This document shows, piece after piece, positions 34,738 through 44,011 of a stretch of DNA of 64,000 nucleotides. Position numbers and translations under genes: made by a program. This stretch comes from Brevibacterium sp. XM4083. Its GTDB lineage: Bacteria > Actinomycetota > Actinomycetes > Actinomycetales > Brevibacteriaceae. The stretch covers positions 62,001 to 126,000 of the forward strand of contig NZ_VFYR02000002.1 of the NCBI RefSeq assembly GCF_006489205.2. The letters run 5' to 3'. Below the pieces are notes generated by a model, which saw nothing but the letters and a program-made list of their open reading frames with translations, ran no database searches and was not told where the DNA came from. How positions within the stretch are numbered: position 1 is the first letter of the stretch; every line of letters starts with the position of its first letter.

Positions 34738-36057
34738 TCAGGCTCCGTGGCCCAGCATGTCCTCCCACAGGAGGGTGAACTCCGGCAGCGTCTTCGCCAC
34801 GGTGCCGGCATTCTCGATGACGATGCCCTCGGTAACGAGCGCGAGGACGGCCCCGGCCATGACCATGCGGTGGTCGTGGTACGTGTGCCAGGTGCCCGCA
34901 CCCGGTCGGGCTCCCGTGATCGTCAGCGCCGCGGGCTCTTCATCGACTCTCACGCCGAGGGCGGTGAGCTCGCGGGTCAGAGCCGCGAGACGGTCGGTCT
35001 CATGGCCGCGCAGATGCCCGATCCCGGACAGGTGCGAGGTGCCGGGAGCCACTGCGGCGACGGCGGCGACGACGGGGGTGAGTTCGCCGACGGCGGAGAG
35101 ATCGAGGTCGACGGGGCGCAGGCGCTCGGGGCCGCGCACCCGCAGACCGTGCCGATCGAGGTCGACGGCCGCGCCGAACGCCTCGGCGATGCGGCGGAAG
35201 TCGTCACCGGCCTGGGTCGTGTGCACCGGCCACCCGGTGATCGTCACCTCACCGCCGGTGACGAGGGCGGCGGCGAGGAAGGCCGCCGCGTTCGACAGGT
35301 CGGGTTCGACGACGACGTCGAGACCGCGCGGCAGGCCGGGTTCGACGACCCAGTGCTCGTCCTCGGGTTCGCTGACGTCGACTCCCGCATCGGCGAGGAC
35401 CTCGAGCGTCATGTCGACATGGGGTCGGCTCGGCACGGCCTGCCCGGTGTTGCGCAGCTCGAGTCCCAGCGGCATCGCCGGAGCCGCGAGGAGCAGACCG
35501 GAGACGAACTGGCTCGAGGCGCCGGCTGCGATCTCGAGGTGACCGCCGCGCAGGGCGGATCCGGCATGGATCGTCAGCGGCAGCGAGCCTCCGGTCGCGG
35601 TGATGTCCGCGCCGAGGCGGGTGAGCGAATCGATCGTCACATCCATCGGCCGCGCCCTGGCCTGCTCGTCGCCGTCGATGACGACCTCACGACCGGTGGC
35701 CGCGGCGATCGGGGGCACGAAGCGCATGACGGTGCCGGCCAGCCCGCAGTCGACGACCGCGGGCCCGGCGGTGGCCGCGGCGGAGAAGTCGATGGGAGTC
35801 ACGTGGAGTGCCCCGTCGACCTCGGTGATCTGCGCGCCGAGGCTGCCGAGCGCGGCGATCATCAGCTGCGTGTCCCGGCTGGCGAGCCATCCGCGGATGA
35901 CGGAGTCGGACTCCGCGAGGGCGGCGAGGACGAGATAGCGGTTGGTCAGCGACTTCGAACCGGGGACCGTGACGACGGCGCTGACCGCGTCGGGCGCCCT
36001 GGGCGGACGCCAGTCGCCGGTGACGGGCAGGGGAGGCTCAGTCGACGCCAAGGGCAC
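34738..36057 (-). CDS. aroA: 3-phosphoshikimate 1-carboxyvinyltransferase (EPSP synthase)
   Basis: 439 residues from GTG 36057. It joins PEP to shikimate-3-phosphate in the chorismate pathway. Motifs: VPGSKSLTNRYLVLAAL near the N-terminus, GLAGTVMRFVPPIAA (for the GNAGTAxR loop; here the first Asn is Leu, as in several actinobacteria), DGDEQARARPM, SSQFVSGLLLAAP, EPDLSNAAAFLAAA and YHDHRMVMAGAVLAL. Length is normal. It overlaps doxX by 20 bp and has only a weak ribosome binding site, so it probably depends on translation of doxX. Confidence 0.94.
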   Translation of the reverse strand: MPLASTEPPLPVTGDWRPPRAPDAVSAVVTVPGSKSLTNRYLVLAALAESDSVIRGWLASRDTQLMIAALGSLGAQITEVDGALHVTPIDFSAAATAGPAVVDCGLAGTVMRFVPPIAAATGREVVIDGDEQARARPMDVTIDSLTRLGADITATGGSLPLTIHAGSALRGGHLEIAAGASSQFVSGLLLAAPAMPLGLELRNTGQAVPSRPHVDMTLEVLADAGVDVSEPEDEHWVVEPGLPRGLDVVVEPDLSNAAAFLAAALVTGGEVTITGWPVHTTQAGDDFRRIAEAFGAAVDLDRHGLRVRGPERLRPVDLDLSAVGELTPVVAAVAAVAPGTSHLSGIGHLRGHETDRLAALTRELTALGVRVDEEPAALTITGARPGAGTWHTYHDHRMVMAGAVLALVTEGIVIENAGTVAKTLPEFTLLWEDMLGHGA

Positions 36058-36535
36058 TCATTGCCTGCTTCGACGTGTTCTCGACCGAGGACCAGAGGTC
36101 TTCGGCGGCATGCTGTGTGCGCCACCACAGACCCGGCTTGCCGTCGGTGTCGACGCTGGCGAGCAGTGCGCCGCCGAGCATCGAGGTGCGGGTGAGCGTG
36201 CGTTCGAGGCGCTCGCGCTTCTCCTCCTTCGACGTCGCCTTCTCCGCGGCGATGCGCTCACCGATCGTGTCGAGCAGATAGGTGCCGACGAGCACCGAGG
36301 CGCTGAGCCGGGGGAAGCGTCCGATCGCCAGCAGCGAGCCGGCGGCGACCTGGGCGGCACCGGTGGCCCGCGCGACCGTCGTGGCGTCGAACGGGATGTC
36401 GACGCGCTTGCGCGCCTGGGCGAGCAGCGGGCCGATCGAGGCGGTGGCCGCTTCGGGGTGCCGGAGACGGCTGATGCCGTTGCTGATGTAGCCGGCGGCG
36501 AGCATGGGGCGGGCGATGAGACGAATGGGAGACAC
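36038..36535 (-). CDS. DoxX family membrane protein
   Basis: 165 residues from GTG 36535 (AGAAAGGA five bases upstream; the ATG at 36577 lacks a site). DoxX proteins are four-helix membrane proteins; hydrophobic stretches are IARPMLAAGYISNG, ATGAAQVAAGSLLAIG, LSASVLVGTYLLD and SMLGGALLASVD, joined by a charged loop KATSKEEKRERLERT. First gene of a leftward operon with aroA, rsgA, hisN and the aminotransferase. Members are linked to redox homeostasis (MRC with SseA/SodA in mycobacteria), in line with the divergent sigH, but a role here is inference. Confidence 0.85.
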   Translation of the reverse strand: MSPIRLIARPMLAAGYISNGISRLRHPEAATASIGPLLAQARKRVDIPFDATTVARATGAAQVAAGSLLAIGRFPRLSASVLVGTYLLDTIGERIAAEKATSKEEKRERLERTLTRTSMLGGALLASVDTDGKPGLWWRTQHAAEDLWSSVENTSKQAMSALGVD

Positions 36536-36592
36536 AGGGTTCCTTTCTGCGACTGTTGTCGGGCATCTCACCCGCAAGCATAGCCGCTGTCA

Positions 36593-36620
36593 GGGAATAT
36601 CGGGACAGCACCGAAACGTT
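36593..36620 (+). promoter_or_regulatory. SigH/SigR-type promoter of sigH-rshA
   Basis: GGGAATA (36593-36599), 17 bp, CGTT (36617-36620): a textbook match to the mycobacterial SigH and streptomycete SigR consensus (GGGAAYA-N16-18-CGTT). It predicts positive autoregulation, with a leader of about 80 nt before GTG 36709. Confidence 0.8.
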
Positions 36621-36708
36621 GACAGGACAATGTGAATGACCGGTCGTGCGCCGCGCCCCACCAGGGGTCGGCAGGCGCTCGGACACAAGCCGGGTGAGGA
36701 GGACTTTC

Positions 36709-37371
36709 GTGAGTGCCACTGCCGTGTTGGAGAGAACGGGCGTACCATTGTCGGTGATGACCGAATCAGTCAAAGAAGTCGACGAAACCGAGGCCGAGCG
36801 CTCGGCCCGTTTCGAGCGCGACGCTCTCGAATACCTCAACCAGCTCTACGCTGCGGCGCTGAGGATGACGCGGAATCCCGCCGATGCCGAAGACCTCGTG
36901 CAGGAGGCGTATGCGAAGGCCTACGCCGCCTTCCACCAGTACACTCCCGGCACGAACCTCAAGGCGTGGCTCTACCGGATCCTCACCAACACCTTCATCA
37001 ACAACTACCGCAAGAAGCAGCGCCAGCCGCAGGAGCACGGCAGCGAGGACATCGAGGACTGGCAGATCGCTCAGGCCGCGAGCCACACCTCCTCCGAGGG
37101 GCGCTCGGCCGAGCTCGAAGCCCTCGACCACCTGCCCGACTCCGACATCAAGGACGCCCTCTCGGCTCTGCCCGAGGACTTCCGCATGGTCGTCTACTAC
37201 GCCGATGTCGAAGGCCTGCCGTACAAGGAGATCGCGGAGATCATGGACACCCCGATCGGCACCGTGATGTCGCGCCTGCACCGCGGACGCCGACAGCTGC
37301 GCGAGATGCTCGCGGAATACGCTGCCGACCGCGGCTTCGGCACCAAGGACGCCGAGGGAGGTGCGAAGTGA
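36709..37371 (+). CDS. sigH: RNA polymerase sigma factor SigH (ECF, SigR-type)
   Basis: 220 residues from GTG 36709, which follows a strong GAGGAGG; ATG 36757 is an alternative. Group IV sigma factor for thiol-oxidative and heat stress. Sigma-2: [20 protein letters not shown] then [38 protein letters not shown] linker; sigma-4: [40 protein letters not shown]. The match to M. tuberculosis SigH is very close through regions 2 and 4. It is coupled to its anti-sigma factor by a GTGA overlap and lies behind a promoter of its own consensus. Confidence 0.95.
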   Translation: MSATAVLERTGVPLSVMTESVKEVDETEAERSARFERDALEYLNQLYAAALRMTRNPADAEDLVQEAYAKAYAAFHQYTPGTNLKAWLYRILTNTFINNYRKKQRQPQEHGSEDIEDWQIAQAASHTSSEGRSAELEALDHLPDSDIKDALSALPEDFRMVVYYADVEGLPYKEIAEIMDTPIGTVMSRLHRGRRQLREMLAEYAADRGFGTKDAEGGAK

Positions 37372-37634
37372 ACAACGGAGACTGCTGCGAGAGCATGCGG
37401 GCTGAATCCCTCATGCGCATCTACCATTACCTCGACGGGGAGCTGACGACGACCGAGATCCGCGAGATCTCGGTCCATCTCGAGCACTGCCCGGCCTGCC
37501 ACGACGAGTACGAGATCGAAGCGATGCTCAAGGAGGTCGTGCGCCGGTCCTGCGGTCGGGAGGAGGCTCCTCTGGGACTCAAGGAGAAGATCCGGCGGCG
37601 CATCGCCGTCGAGCAGGTGCGCTGGCAGCGCTGA
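37368..37634 (+). CDS. rshA: Zinc-containing anti-sigma factor RshA (RsrA-like)
   Basis: 88 residues from GTG 37368. Binds SigH in reduced cells and releases it when cysteines oxidise. The ZAS motif HX3CX2C is H37-LEH-C41-PA-C44. Further cysteines are C6, C7 and C62, and [13 protein letters not shown] at the end is typical. GAGGGAGG precedes the start. The paired Cys6-Cys7 at the N-terminus supplies the thiol expected upstream of the ZAS motif. Confidence 0.92.
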   Translation: MNNGDCCESMRAESLMRIYHYLDGELTTTEIREISVHLEHCPACHDEYEIEAMLKEVVRRSCGREEAPLGLKEKIRRRIAVEQVRWQR

Positions 37635-37645
37635 GCGCACCGAGA

Positions 37646-37686
37646 ACGAAGGCGGGGAGAGTCATGATGACTCTCCCCGCCTTCGT
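37646..37686. terminator. Terminator after sigH-rshA
   Basis: A 19-bp perfect stem (ACGAAGGCGGGGAGAGTCA and its complement) with a 3-nt loop. It also faces the bL37 gene on the other strand, whose stop is 27 bp away. Confidence 0.85.
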
Positions 37687-37712
37687 CGTGCACCCGGTGG
37701 TGCACTGAATTC

Positions 37713-37787
37713 TCAGCTGTTCGGACGCTTGCCGTGGTTGGCATTCGAACGACGGCGATCGCGGCGCTTGCGGCCTCGCTTGCTCAT
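37713..37787 (-). CDS. 50S ribosomal protein bL37 (24-residue, AURKAIP1/COX24-like)
   Basis: 24 residues, starting MSKRGRKRRD and ending NANHGKRPNS. This very basic micro-protein matches the small actinobacterial ribosomal protein bL37 described from mycobacterial 70S structures, and the COX24/AURKAIP1 domain. AAGGAG stands 7 nt before ATG 37787. It lies tail-to-tail with sigH-rshA and downstream of the GDSL-like gene on the same strand. Confidence 0.9.
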   Translation of the reverse strand: MSKRGRKRRDRRRSNANHGKRPNS

Positions 37788-37896
37788 AGCGGTTCTCCTT
37801 CGATTGGACGGTTCATTGTTTCACGATCCCGTGACCGGGACCAAGTTCACGGCACGCGTGTGCTCACCAGCCGGTGCGGAGTCCCTCCGGCCGGTC

Positions 37897-38514
37897 TCAG
37901 GCGTCGTCGCCGATGACGTCGCGCACGCCCAGCCACGGGAACCACCCGCGATGGAGGACGAGCCAGGCGAGCAGTCCGTACCCCTCCTGGGCGGGCAGCC
38001 GGTCGTGGGAGGAGGCGAGTTCGCGCTGCCACACGGGATGGCCGTGGAGCGGCGTGAACGTGTCGACGTAGGCGATGCCGCGGCGCTTCGCGACATCGGA
38101 GAAGCTCGTGTTGAGTTCGGCGATCCCGCGGTTGCGGTCGGACCCGTGATCCGGGGGAGGGCCGATGACGAACGCGGAGACCTTCCGCGACAGAGCCTCG
38201 TCGAGGACGTTGGCGACGTCGAGGCGGGCCCGGGCGACCGAGCGCCCGGAATCGAGGTCACCGGTGCCGAGGGCGAGGACGAGGCGGTTGTCGCCCTCGG
38301 GGCTGAAGCGCAGGGACGCCTCGGCCATCGCCCGCGAGTGGAGGCCCGCGGAGTCCTCGCTGCCGACGGCCAGGGGGTAGACGCGCAGGCCGGGCAGACT
38401 CGGCAGAGTCCGTGCGGTGACTCTGCCGACCCAGCCGAGACCGCGGCCATCGCCGTGGCCGGCGACCAGGGGGCCACCGACCACGGCGATCGTCGTCGAG
38501 GTCTCCGAACTCAC
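37897..38514 (-). CDS. GDSL/SGNH-like protein with degenerate active site
   Basis: 205 residues from GTG 38514, coupled to kgd by a GTGA overlap. The fold pattern is that of SGNH esterases: TTIAVVGGPLVAGHGDGRGL then GWVGRV; RLVLALGTGDLDSG; KVSAFVIGPPPD; RRGIAYVDTFTPL; YGLLAWLVLHRG. But the GDS nucleophile motif is GGP (13-15), block III GxND is GTGD (83-86), and no DxxH appears before YGLLAWL. It is therefore probably not an active esterase. Partnership with the 2-oxoglutarate enzyme is conserved enough to be translationally coupled, but its role is unknown. Confidence 0.75.
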   Translation of the reverse strand: MSSETSTTIAVVGGPLVAGHGDGRGLGWVGRVTARTLPSLPGLRVYPLAVGSEDSAGLHSRAMAEASLRFSPEGDNRLVLALGTGDLDSGRSVARARLDVANVLDEALSRKVSAFVIGPPPDHGSDRNRGIAELNTSFSDVAKRRGIAYVDTFTPLHGHPVWQRELASSHDRLPAQEGYGLLAWLVLHRGWFPWLGVRDVIGDDA

Positions 38515-41500
38515 TTCTGGAGGACCCGCCCGACGACCTCCTGCTGCTGGAGTTCGTGCACGTTCTTCAGACCCGTCGCCGTCGACGCCGAGGCGGGACG
38601 GGAGACGAGGGTGAGATCGCGCCCACCGAGGAGGGGAGTGAGGTTGAGGGCCATGAACGGCCACGCACCCTGGTTCTCCGGCTCCTCCTGCGCCCACACG
38701 AGCTGGGCATCGGCCGGGTAGCGGTCGAGCACCGCGGTGATCGCCTCTTCGTCGAGCGGGTAGAGCTGCTCGACGCGCACGAGCGCGGTCGTGTCGTCGC
38801 CGTTCTTCTCCCGCTGCGCGAGCAGCTCCCAGTAGAGCTTGCCGGAGACGAGCACGACCTTCTTGACCTTGTCCGCGTCGACGGCCGGGTCGTCGATGAT
38901 CGCCTCGAACTTCCCGGAGGTGAAGTCCTCGGGCGAGTTCGCCGCCGCCTTGAGGCGCAGCATCGACTTCGGGGTGAAGACGATGAGCGGCCGCTTGTTC
39001 GGCGTCAGCGCGTGACGGCGCATGAGGTGGAAGTACGAGGCACCCGAGGACGGGTAGGCCACGGTCATGTTCGACTCCGCGCACAGCTGGAGGTAGCGCT
39101 CGATGCGCGCCGAGGAGTGGTCGGGTCCCTGACCTTCGTAGCCGTGCGGGAGGAGCATGACGACACCGGAGTTCTGCTGCCACTTCTGCTCGGAGGAGGA
39201 GACGAACTCGTCGATGACCGACTGCGCCCCCTGGGCGAAGTCGCCGAACTGCGCCTCCCACGCCACGAGGGCGTCCTTGCGCTCGACCGAGTAGCCGTAC
39301 TCGAAGCCCACGGCCGCGTACTCGCTCAGCAGCGAATCGTAGACGTAGAACCGGGCCTGGTCGTCGCTGAGGTTCTGCAGCGGCGTCCACTCGTTGCCGT
39401 TGACGGAGTCGATGAGCACGGAGTGACGCTGGACGAACGTGCCGCGGCGCGAATCCTGGCCGGCCAGACGGACGGGGACGCCGTCCATGAGGAGCGAGCC
39501 GAAGGTGATGAGCTCGGCGAAGCCCCAGTCGATGCCGCCGTGCAGCGCCATCTCCTTGCGCTTCTCGAGCAGCGCGCGCAGCTTCTTGTGCACCGTGAAG
39601 CCCTCGGGGATGTCGACGAAGGCATCGCCGATGCGGGTCAGCGTCTCCGTGCTGATCGCCGTCGAGACGTCGTTGAGCGCTTCGATGTCGCTGGGCTGAT
39701 GCGGGGCGTTGAACGCCGAGCCCTTGCCCGAGCCGGACTCCGCGGCCTTCGTCTCGGCGAACGCGGACTCCAGCTTCGACTGGTAGTCCTTGAGCGCCTC
39801 GGCGGCCTCATCGTCGGTGATGCACTTCCTGCCGACGAGAGACTCGGTGTAGAGCTTGCGCACCGACCCCTTCTTCTCGATGAGGGAGTACATGAGCGGC
39901 TGTGTCATCGACGGATCGTCGCCCTCGTTGTGGCCGCGGCGGCGGTAGCAGACGAGGTCGATGACGACGTCGCGGTTGAATTCCTGGCGGTACTCGAAGG
40001 CGAGGCGGGCCGCGCGGACCACGGCTTCGGGGTCGTCCCCGTTGACGTGGAGGATCGGGGCGTTGATCGACTTCGCGATGTCCGTGCAGTAGAACGACGA
40101 GCGCGCCGAAGCGGGCGGTGTCGTGAATCCGACCTGGTTGTTGATGATGATGTGGATCGTCCCGCCCGTGCGGTAGCCGCGCAGCTCGGAGAGGTTGAGC
40201 GTCTCGGCGACGACACCCTGACCGGCGAAGGCGGCATCACCGTGGACGAGGACGGGAAGCACGGTGAAGCCGGACTCACCCTGGTCGATGACGTCCTGCT
40301 TGGCGCGCACGATGCCTTCGAGGACGGGGTCGACCGTCTCGAGGTGGCTGGGGTTCGCGGCGACGTAGACGTTCGTCGAGTTGCCCGAGGGCGAGGTGAA
40401 CGAGCCCTGCGTGCCGAGGTGGTACTTGACGTCTCCGGAGCCCTGGACGCTGTCGGGTGACATCGTGCCGTCGAACTCGCGGAACATCTGGGCGTACGAC
40501 TTGCCGGCGATGTTGGTGAGCACATTGAGCCGACCGCGGTGGGCCATGCCGATCGCGACTTCCTCGAGTCCGGCGTCGGCGGACTGGTTGAGGACCTCGT
40601 CAAGGAGGACGATCGCGGACTCGCCGCCTTCGAGGCTGAAGCGCTTCTGCCCGATGTACTTCGTCTGCAGGAACGTCTCGAACGCCTCGGCGGCGTTGAG
40701 GCGGCCGAGGATGTGGCCCTGCTCCGACCGGGTGAACTCCTGGTGGGGGACCTCGATCTTCGCCTGGAACCAGCGGCGCTGCAGCGGGTCGGCGATGTGC
40801 ATGTACTCGAAGCCGATCGTGCGGCAGTAGCTCTCACGGAGCAGGCCGAGGATGTTGCGGAAGGGCATCATCGGCTTGGCGCCGAACCCGCCGGTGGGGA
40901 ACTCGCGCTCGAGATCCCACAGGGTCAGTCCGTGCTGGTTGATGTCGAGGTCCGGATGCGAGCGCTGCCGGTAGACGAGCGGATCGATGTTGGCCATGAG
41001 GTGGCCGCGGGTCCGGTAGGCGTCGATGAGCTCGATGACGCGGGCGGTCTTGTTGACGTCGTCCTGGTCCTCGGCGGAGACGTCGGGCACCCAGCGCACC
41101 GGCTCGTACGGCAGGCGCAGGGACTCGAAGACGTCGTCGTAGAAGCCGTCCTCGCCGAGCAGGTAGCCGTGGACGAGCTTGAGGAACTCGCCGGAGCCGG
41201 CGCCCTGGATGACGCGGTGGTCGTACGTCGAGGTCAGGGTCAGCACCTTCGAGACGGCGAGGTCGTTGATCGTGCGCTGGCTCGCCCCTTGGAACTCGGC
41301 CGGGTAGTCGAGTGCGCCGACGCCGATGATCGCGCCCTGGCCCTTGGTCAGCCGGGGGATCGAGTGGACGGTGCCGATGCCGCCGGGGTTCGTCAGCGAC
41401 ACCGTGGTGCCGGCGAAGTCGTCAGCGGTGAGCTTGCCCTTGCGAGCCTTCTCGACGAGACCGTCGTAGGCGTCGACGAACTGGCGGAACGTCAGCGTCT

Positions 41501-42320
41501 CGGCGGCCTTGACATTGGGGACGAGCAGCGAGCGCGTGCCGTCCTTCTTCGGCACGTCGATCGCAAGGCCGAAGTTGATGTGGGCCGGGGAGACCATCGC
41601 CGGCTTGCCGTCGCGCACGTCGTAGGAGACGTTCATGCTCGGGAAGTTCTTCAGCGCCCGGATCACGGCGAAGCCGATGAGGTGGGTGAAGGAGACCTTG
41701 CCGCCGCGGGTGCGCTTGAGGTGCGAGTTGATGACGATGCGGTTGTCGATGAGCGCCTTGGCCGGCAGGGCGCGCACCGAGGTCGCCGTCGGCACCTCGA
41801 GCGACTCCTCCATGTTCTTCGCGATGAGCTTCGCGGGGCCGCGCAGCGGGGTGATCGTCTCTTCGGGGGCGGGCTGGGGCTCGGGGTCCTTCGTCGTGAC
41901 CTTGGGAACGGACTTCGTCTCCGCCTTGAGCGTCTCGGTCTCCGCCGAGGACGGGGAGACCCCGCGCGAGGTCTCCTTGTTCGCGGGCACCGAGTCGGGG
42001 CGTTCGGCGGTGGCGGCCTCGGTGCTCTGCGGTGCGGCAACCGCGTCCCCGGCCGTCTTGCCCGCCTGCGGCGCGGACTTCTCAGCCGTCTTCGCCGTCG
42101 AGCTCGTGGACTGGGGTGCGGAATCCGCAGCCGAGGACGATGCGGAGGAGGTCGTCTGCGCCGACTCCGCTCCGTTCGCCTTCTCGTACTCGTCGAAGAA
42201 CGGCCACCAGGACTTGTCCACAGAGTTCTTGTCTGACTTAAACTGTTCGTACAGTTCCTCGACCAACCACTCATTCGACCCGAAGTCGTCGACGGTGCGG
42301 TTCGGAGTATTGACGGACAC
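38511..42320 (-). CDS. kgd: Multifunctional 2-oxoglutarate dehydrogenase/decarboxylase (Kgd/OdhA)
   Basis: 1269 residues. Thiamin-dependent E1 fused to an E2-type succinyltransferase domain, the actinobacterial form of 2-oxoglutarate dehydrogenase. The N-terminus NEWLVEELYEQFKSDKNSVD is the family start. A ~110-residue Ala/Ser/Thr linker (50-160) replaces a lipoyl domain. The E2 core spans ~160-390 with the catalytic His in TYDHRVIQG (H368). The E1 part has FEYMHIADPLQRRWFQ, AHRGRLNVLTN, VHGDAAFAGQGV, HIIINNQVGFTT and RQDSRRG-type elements near GTFVQRHSVL. Start GTG 42320. It is divergent from guaB1 across 101 bp. Confidence 0.95.
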   Translation of the reverse strand: MSVNTPNRTVDDFGSNEWLVEELYEQFKSDKNSVDKSWWPFFDEYEKANGAESAQTTSSASSSAADSAPQSTSSTAKTAEKSAPQAGKTAGDAVAAPQSTEAATAERPDSVPANKETSRGVSPSSAETETLKAETKSVPKVTTKDPEPQPAPEETITPLRGPAKLIAKNMEESLEVPTATSVRALPAKALIDNRIVINSHLKRTRGGKVSFTHLIGFAVIRALKNFPSMNVSYDVRDGKPAMVSPAHINFGLAIDVPKKDGTRSLLVPNVKAAETLTFRQFVDAYDGLVEKARKGKLTADDFAGTTVSLTNPGGIGTVHSIPRLTKGQGAIIGVGALDYPAEFQGASQRTINDLAVSKVLTLTSTYDHRVIQGAGSGEFLKLVHGYLLGEDGFYDDVFESLRLPYEPVRWVPDVSAEDQDDVNKTARVIELIDAYRTRGHLMANIDPLVYRQRSHPDLDINQHGLTLWDLEREFPTGGFGAKPMMPFRNILGLLRESYCRTIGFEYMHIADPLQRRWFQAKIEVPHQEFTRSEQGHILGRLNAAEAFETFLQTKYIGQKRFSLEGGESAIVLLDEVLNQSADAGLEEVAIGMAHRGRLNVLTNIAGKSYAQMFREFDGTMSPDSVQGSGDVKYHLGTQGSFTSPSGNSTNVYVAANPSHLETVDPVLEGIVRAKQDVIDQGESGFTVLPVLVHGDAAFAGQGVVAETLNLSELRGYRTGGTIHIIINNQVGFTTPPASARSSFYCTDIAKSINAPILHVNGDDPEAVVRAARLAFEYRQEFNRDVVIDLVCYRRRGHNEGDDPSMTQPLMYSLIEKKGSVRKLYTESLVGRKCITDDEAAEALKDYQSKLESAFAETKAAESGSGKGSAFNAPHQPSDIEALNDVSTAISTETLTRIGDAFVDIPEGFTVHKKLRALLEKRKEMALHGGIDWGFAELITFGSLLMDGVPVRLAGQDSRRGTFVQRHSVLIDSVNGNEWTPLQNLSDDQARFYVYDSLLSEYAAVGFEYGYSVERKDALVAWEAQFGDFAQGAQSVIDEFVSSSEQKWQQNSGVVMLLPHGYEGQGPDHSSARIERYLQLCAESNMTVAYPSSGASYFHLMRRHALTPNKRPLIVFTPKSMLRLKAAANSPEDFTSGKFEAIIDDPAVDADKVKKVVLVSGKLYWELLAQREKNGDDTTALVRVEQLYPLDEEAITAVLDRYPADAQLVWAQEEPENQGAWPFMALNLTPLLGGRDLTLVSRPASASTATGLKNVHELQQQEVVGRVLQK

Positions 42321-42379
42321 GGCGTTGATCGCCTACTTCCTGTTCAAGAATTGCTGCAATACGACACACACCAGCGTAA

Positions 42380-43879
<1,500 letters not shown>

Positions 43880-43888
43880 GATCGACCC

Positions 43889-44010
43889 ATGCTCAGTGAC
43901 AGTCCCTGCCGGCGGGAAGCCGGCGCCCCAGACGACGACCCTTCTCTGGCAAGGGTCGTTGGCACAGTTGAGACTCGCATCGAGGTCTCGTCGAGCGGGG
44001 CTCGTCACTG
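43889..44010 (+). ncRNA. Structured 5' leader, riboswitch candidate
   Basis: The 122 nt fold into an enclosed junction. P1: TCAGTGAC (43893-43900) with GTCACTGA (44004-44011), whose last base is the A of the CNNM start codon. P2: GCCGGC-GGGAA-GCCGGC (43908-43924). P3: ACGACCCTT/AAGGGTCGT (43935-43943, 43951-43959). P4: GAGACTCG-CAT-CGAG(G)TCTC (43970-43989). An alternative CGAG/CTCG (43992-43995, 44001-44004) would compete with P1. It matches no riboswitch class I can recognise (checked by eye against M-box, yybP-ykoY, ydaO and NiCo motifs). Mg/Mn or another ligand is a guess based on the CNNM genes it leads. Confidence 0.6.
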
Positions 44011-44011
44011 A
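43889..44011 (+). other. 40-codon open frame within the leader, doubtful as a gene
   Basis: ATG 43889 opens 40 codons ending TGA at 44009-44011, overlapping the CNNM ATG (TGATG). The predicted peptide begins MLSDSPCRRE. About a third of its codons end in A or T, against a few per cent in neighbouring genes, so coding selection is doubtful. It could still be a leaderless uORF that couples translation to the next gene. Confidence 0.3.
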
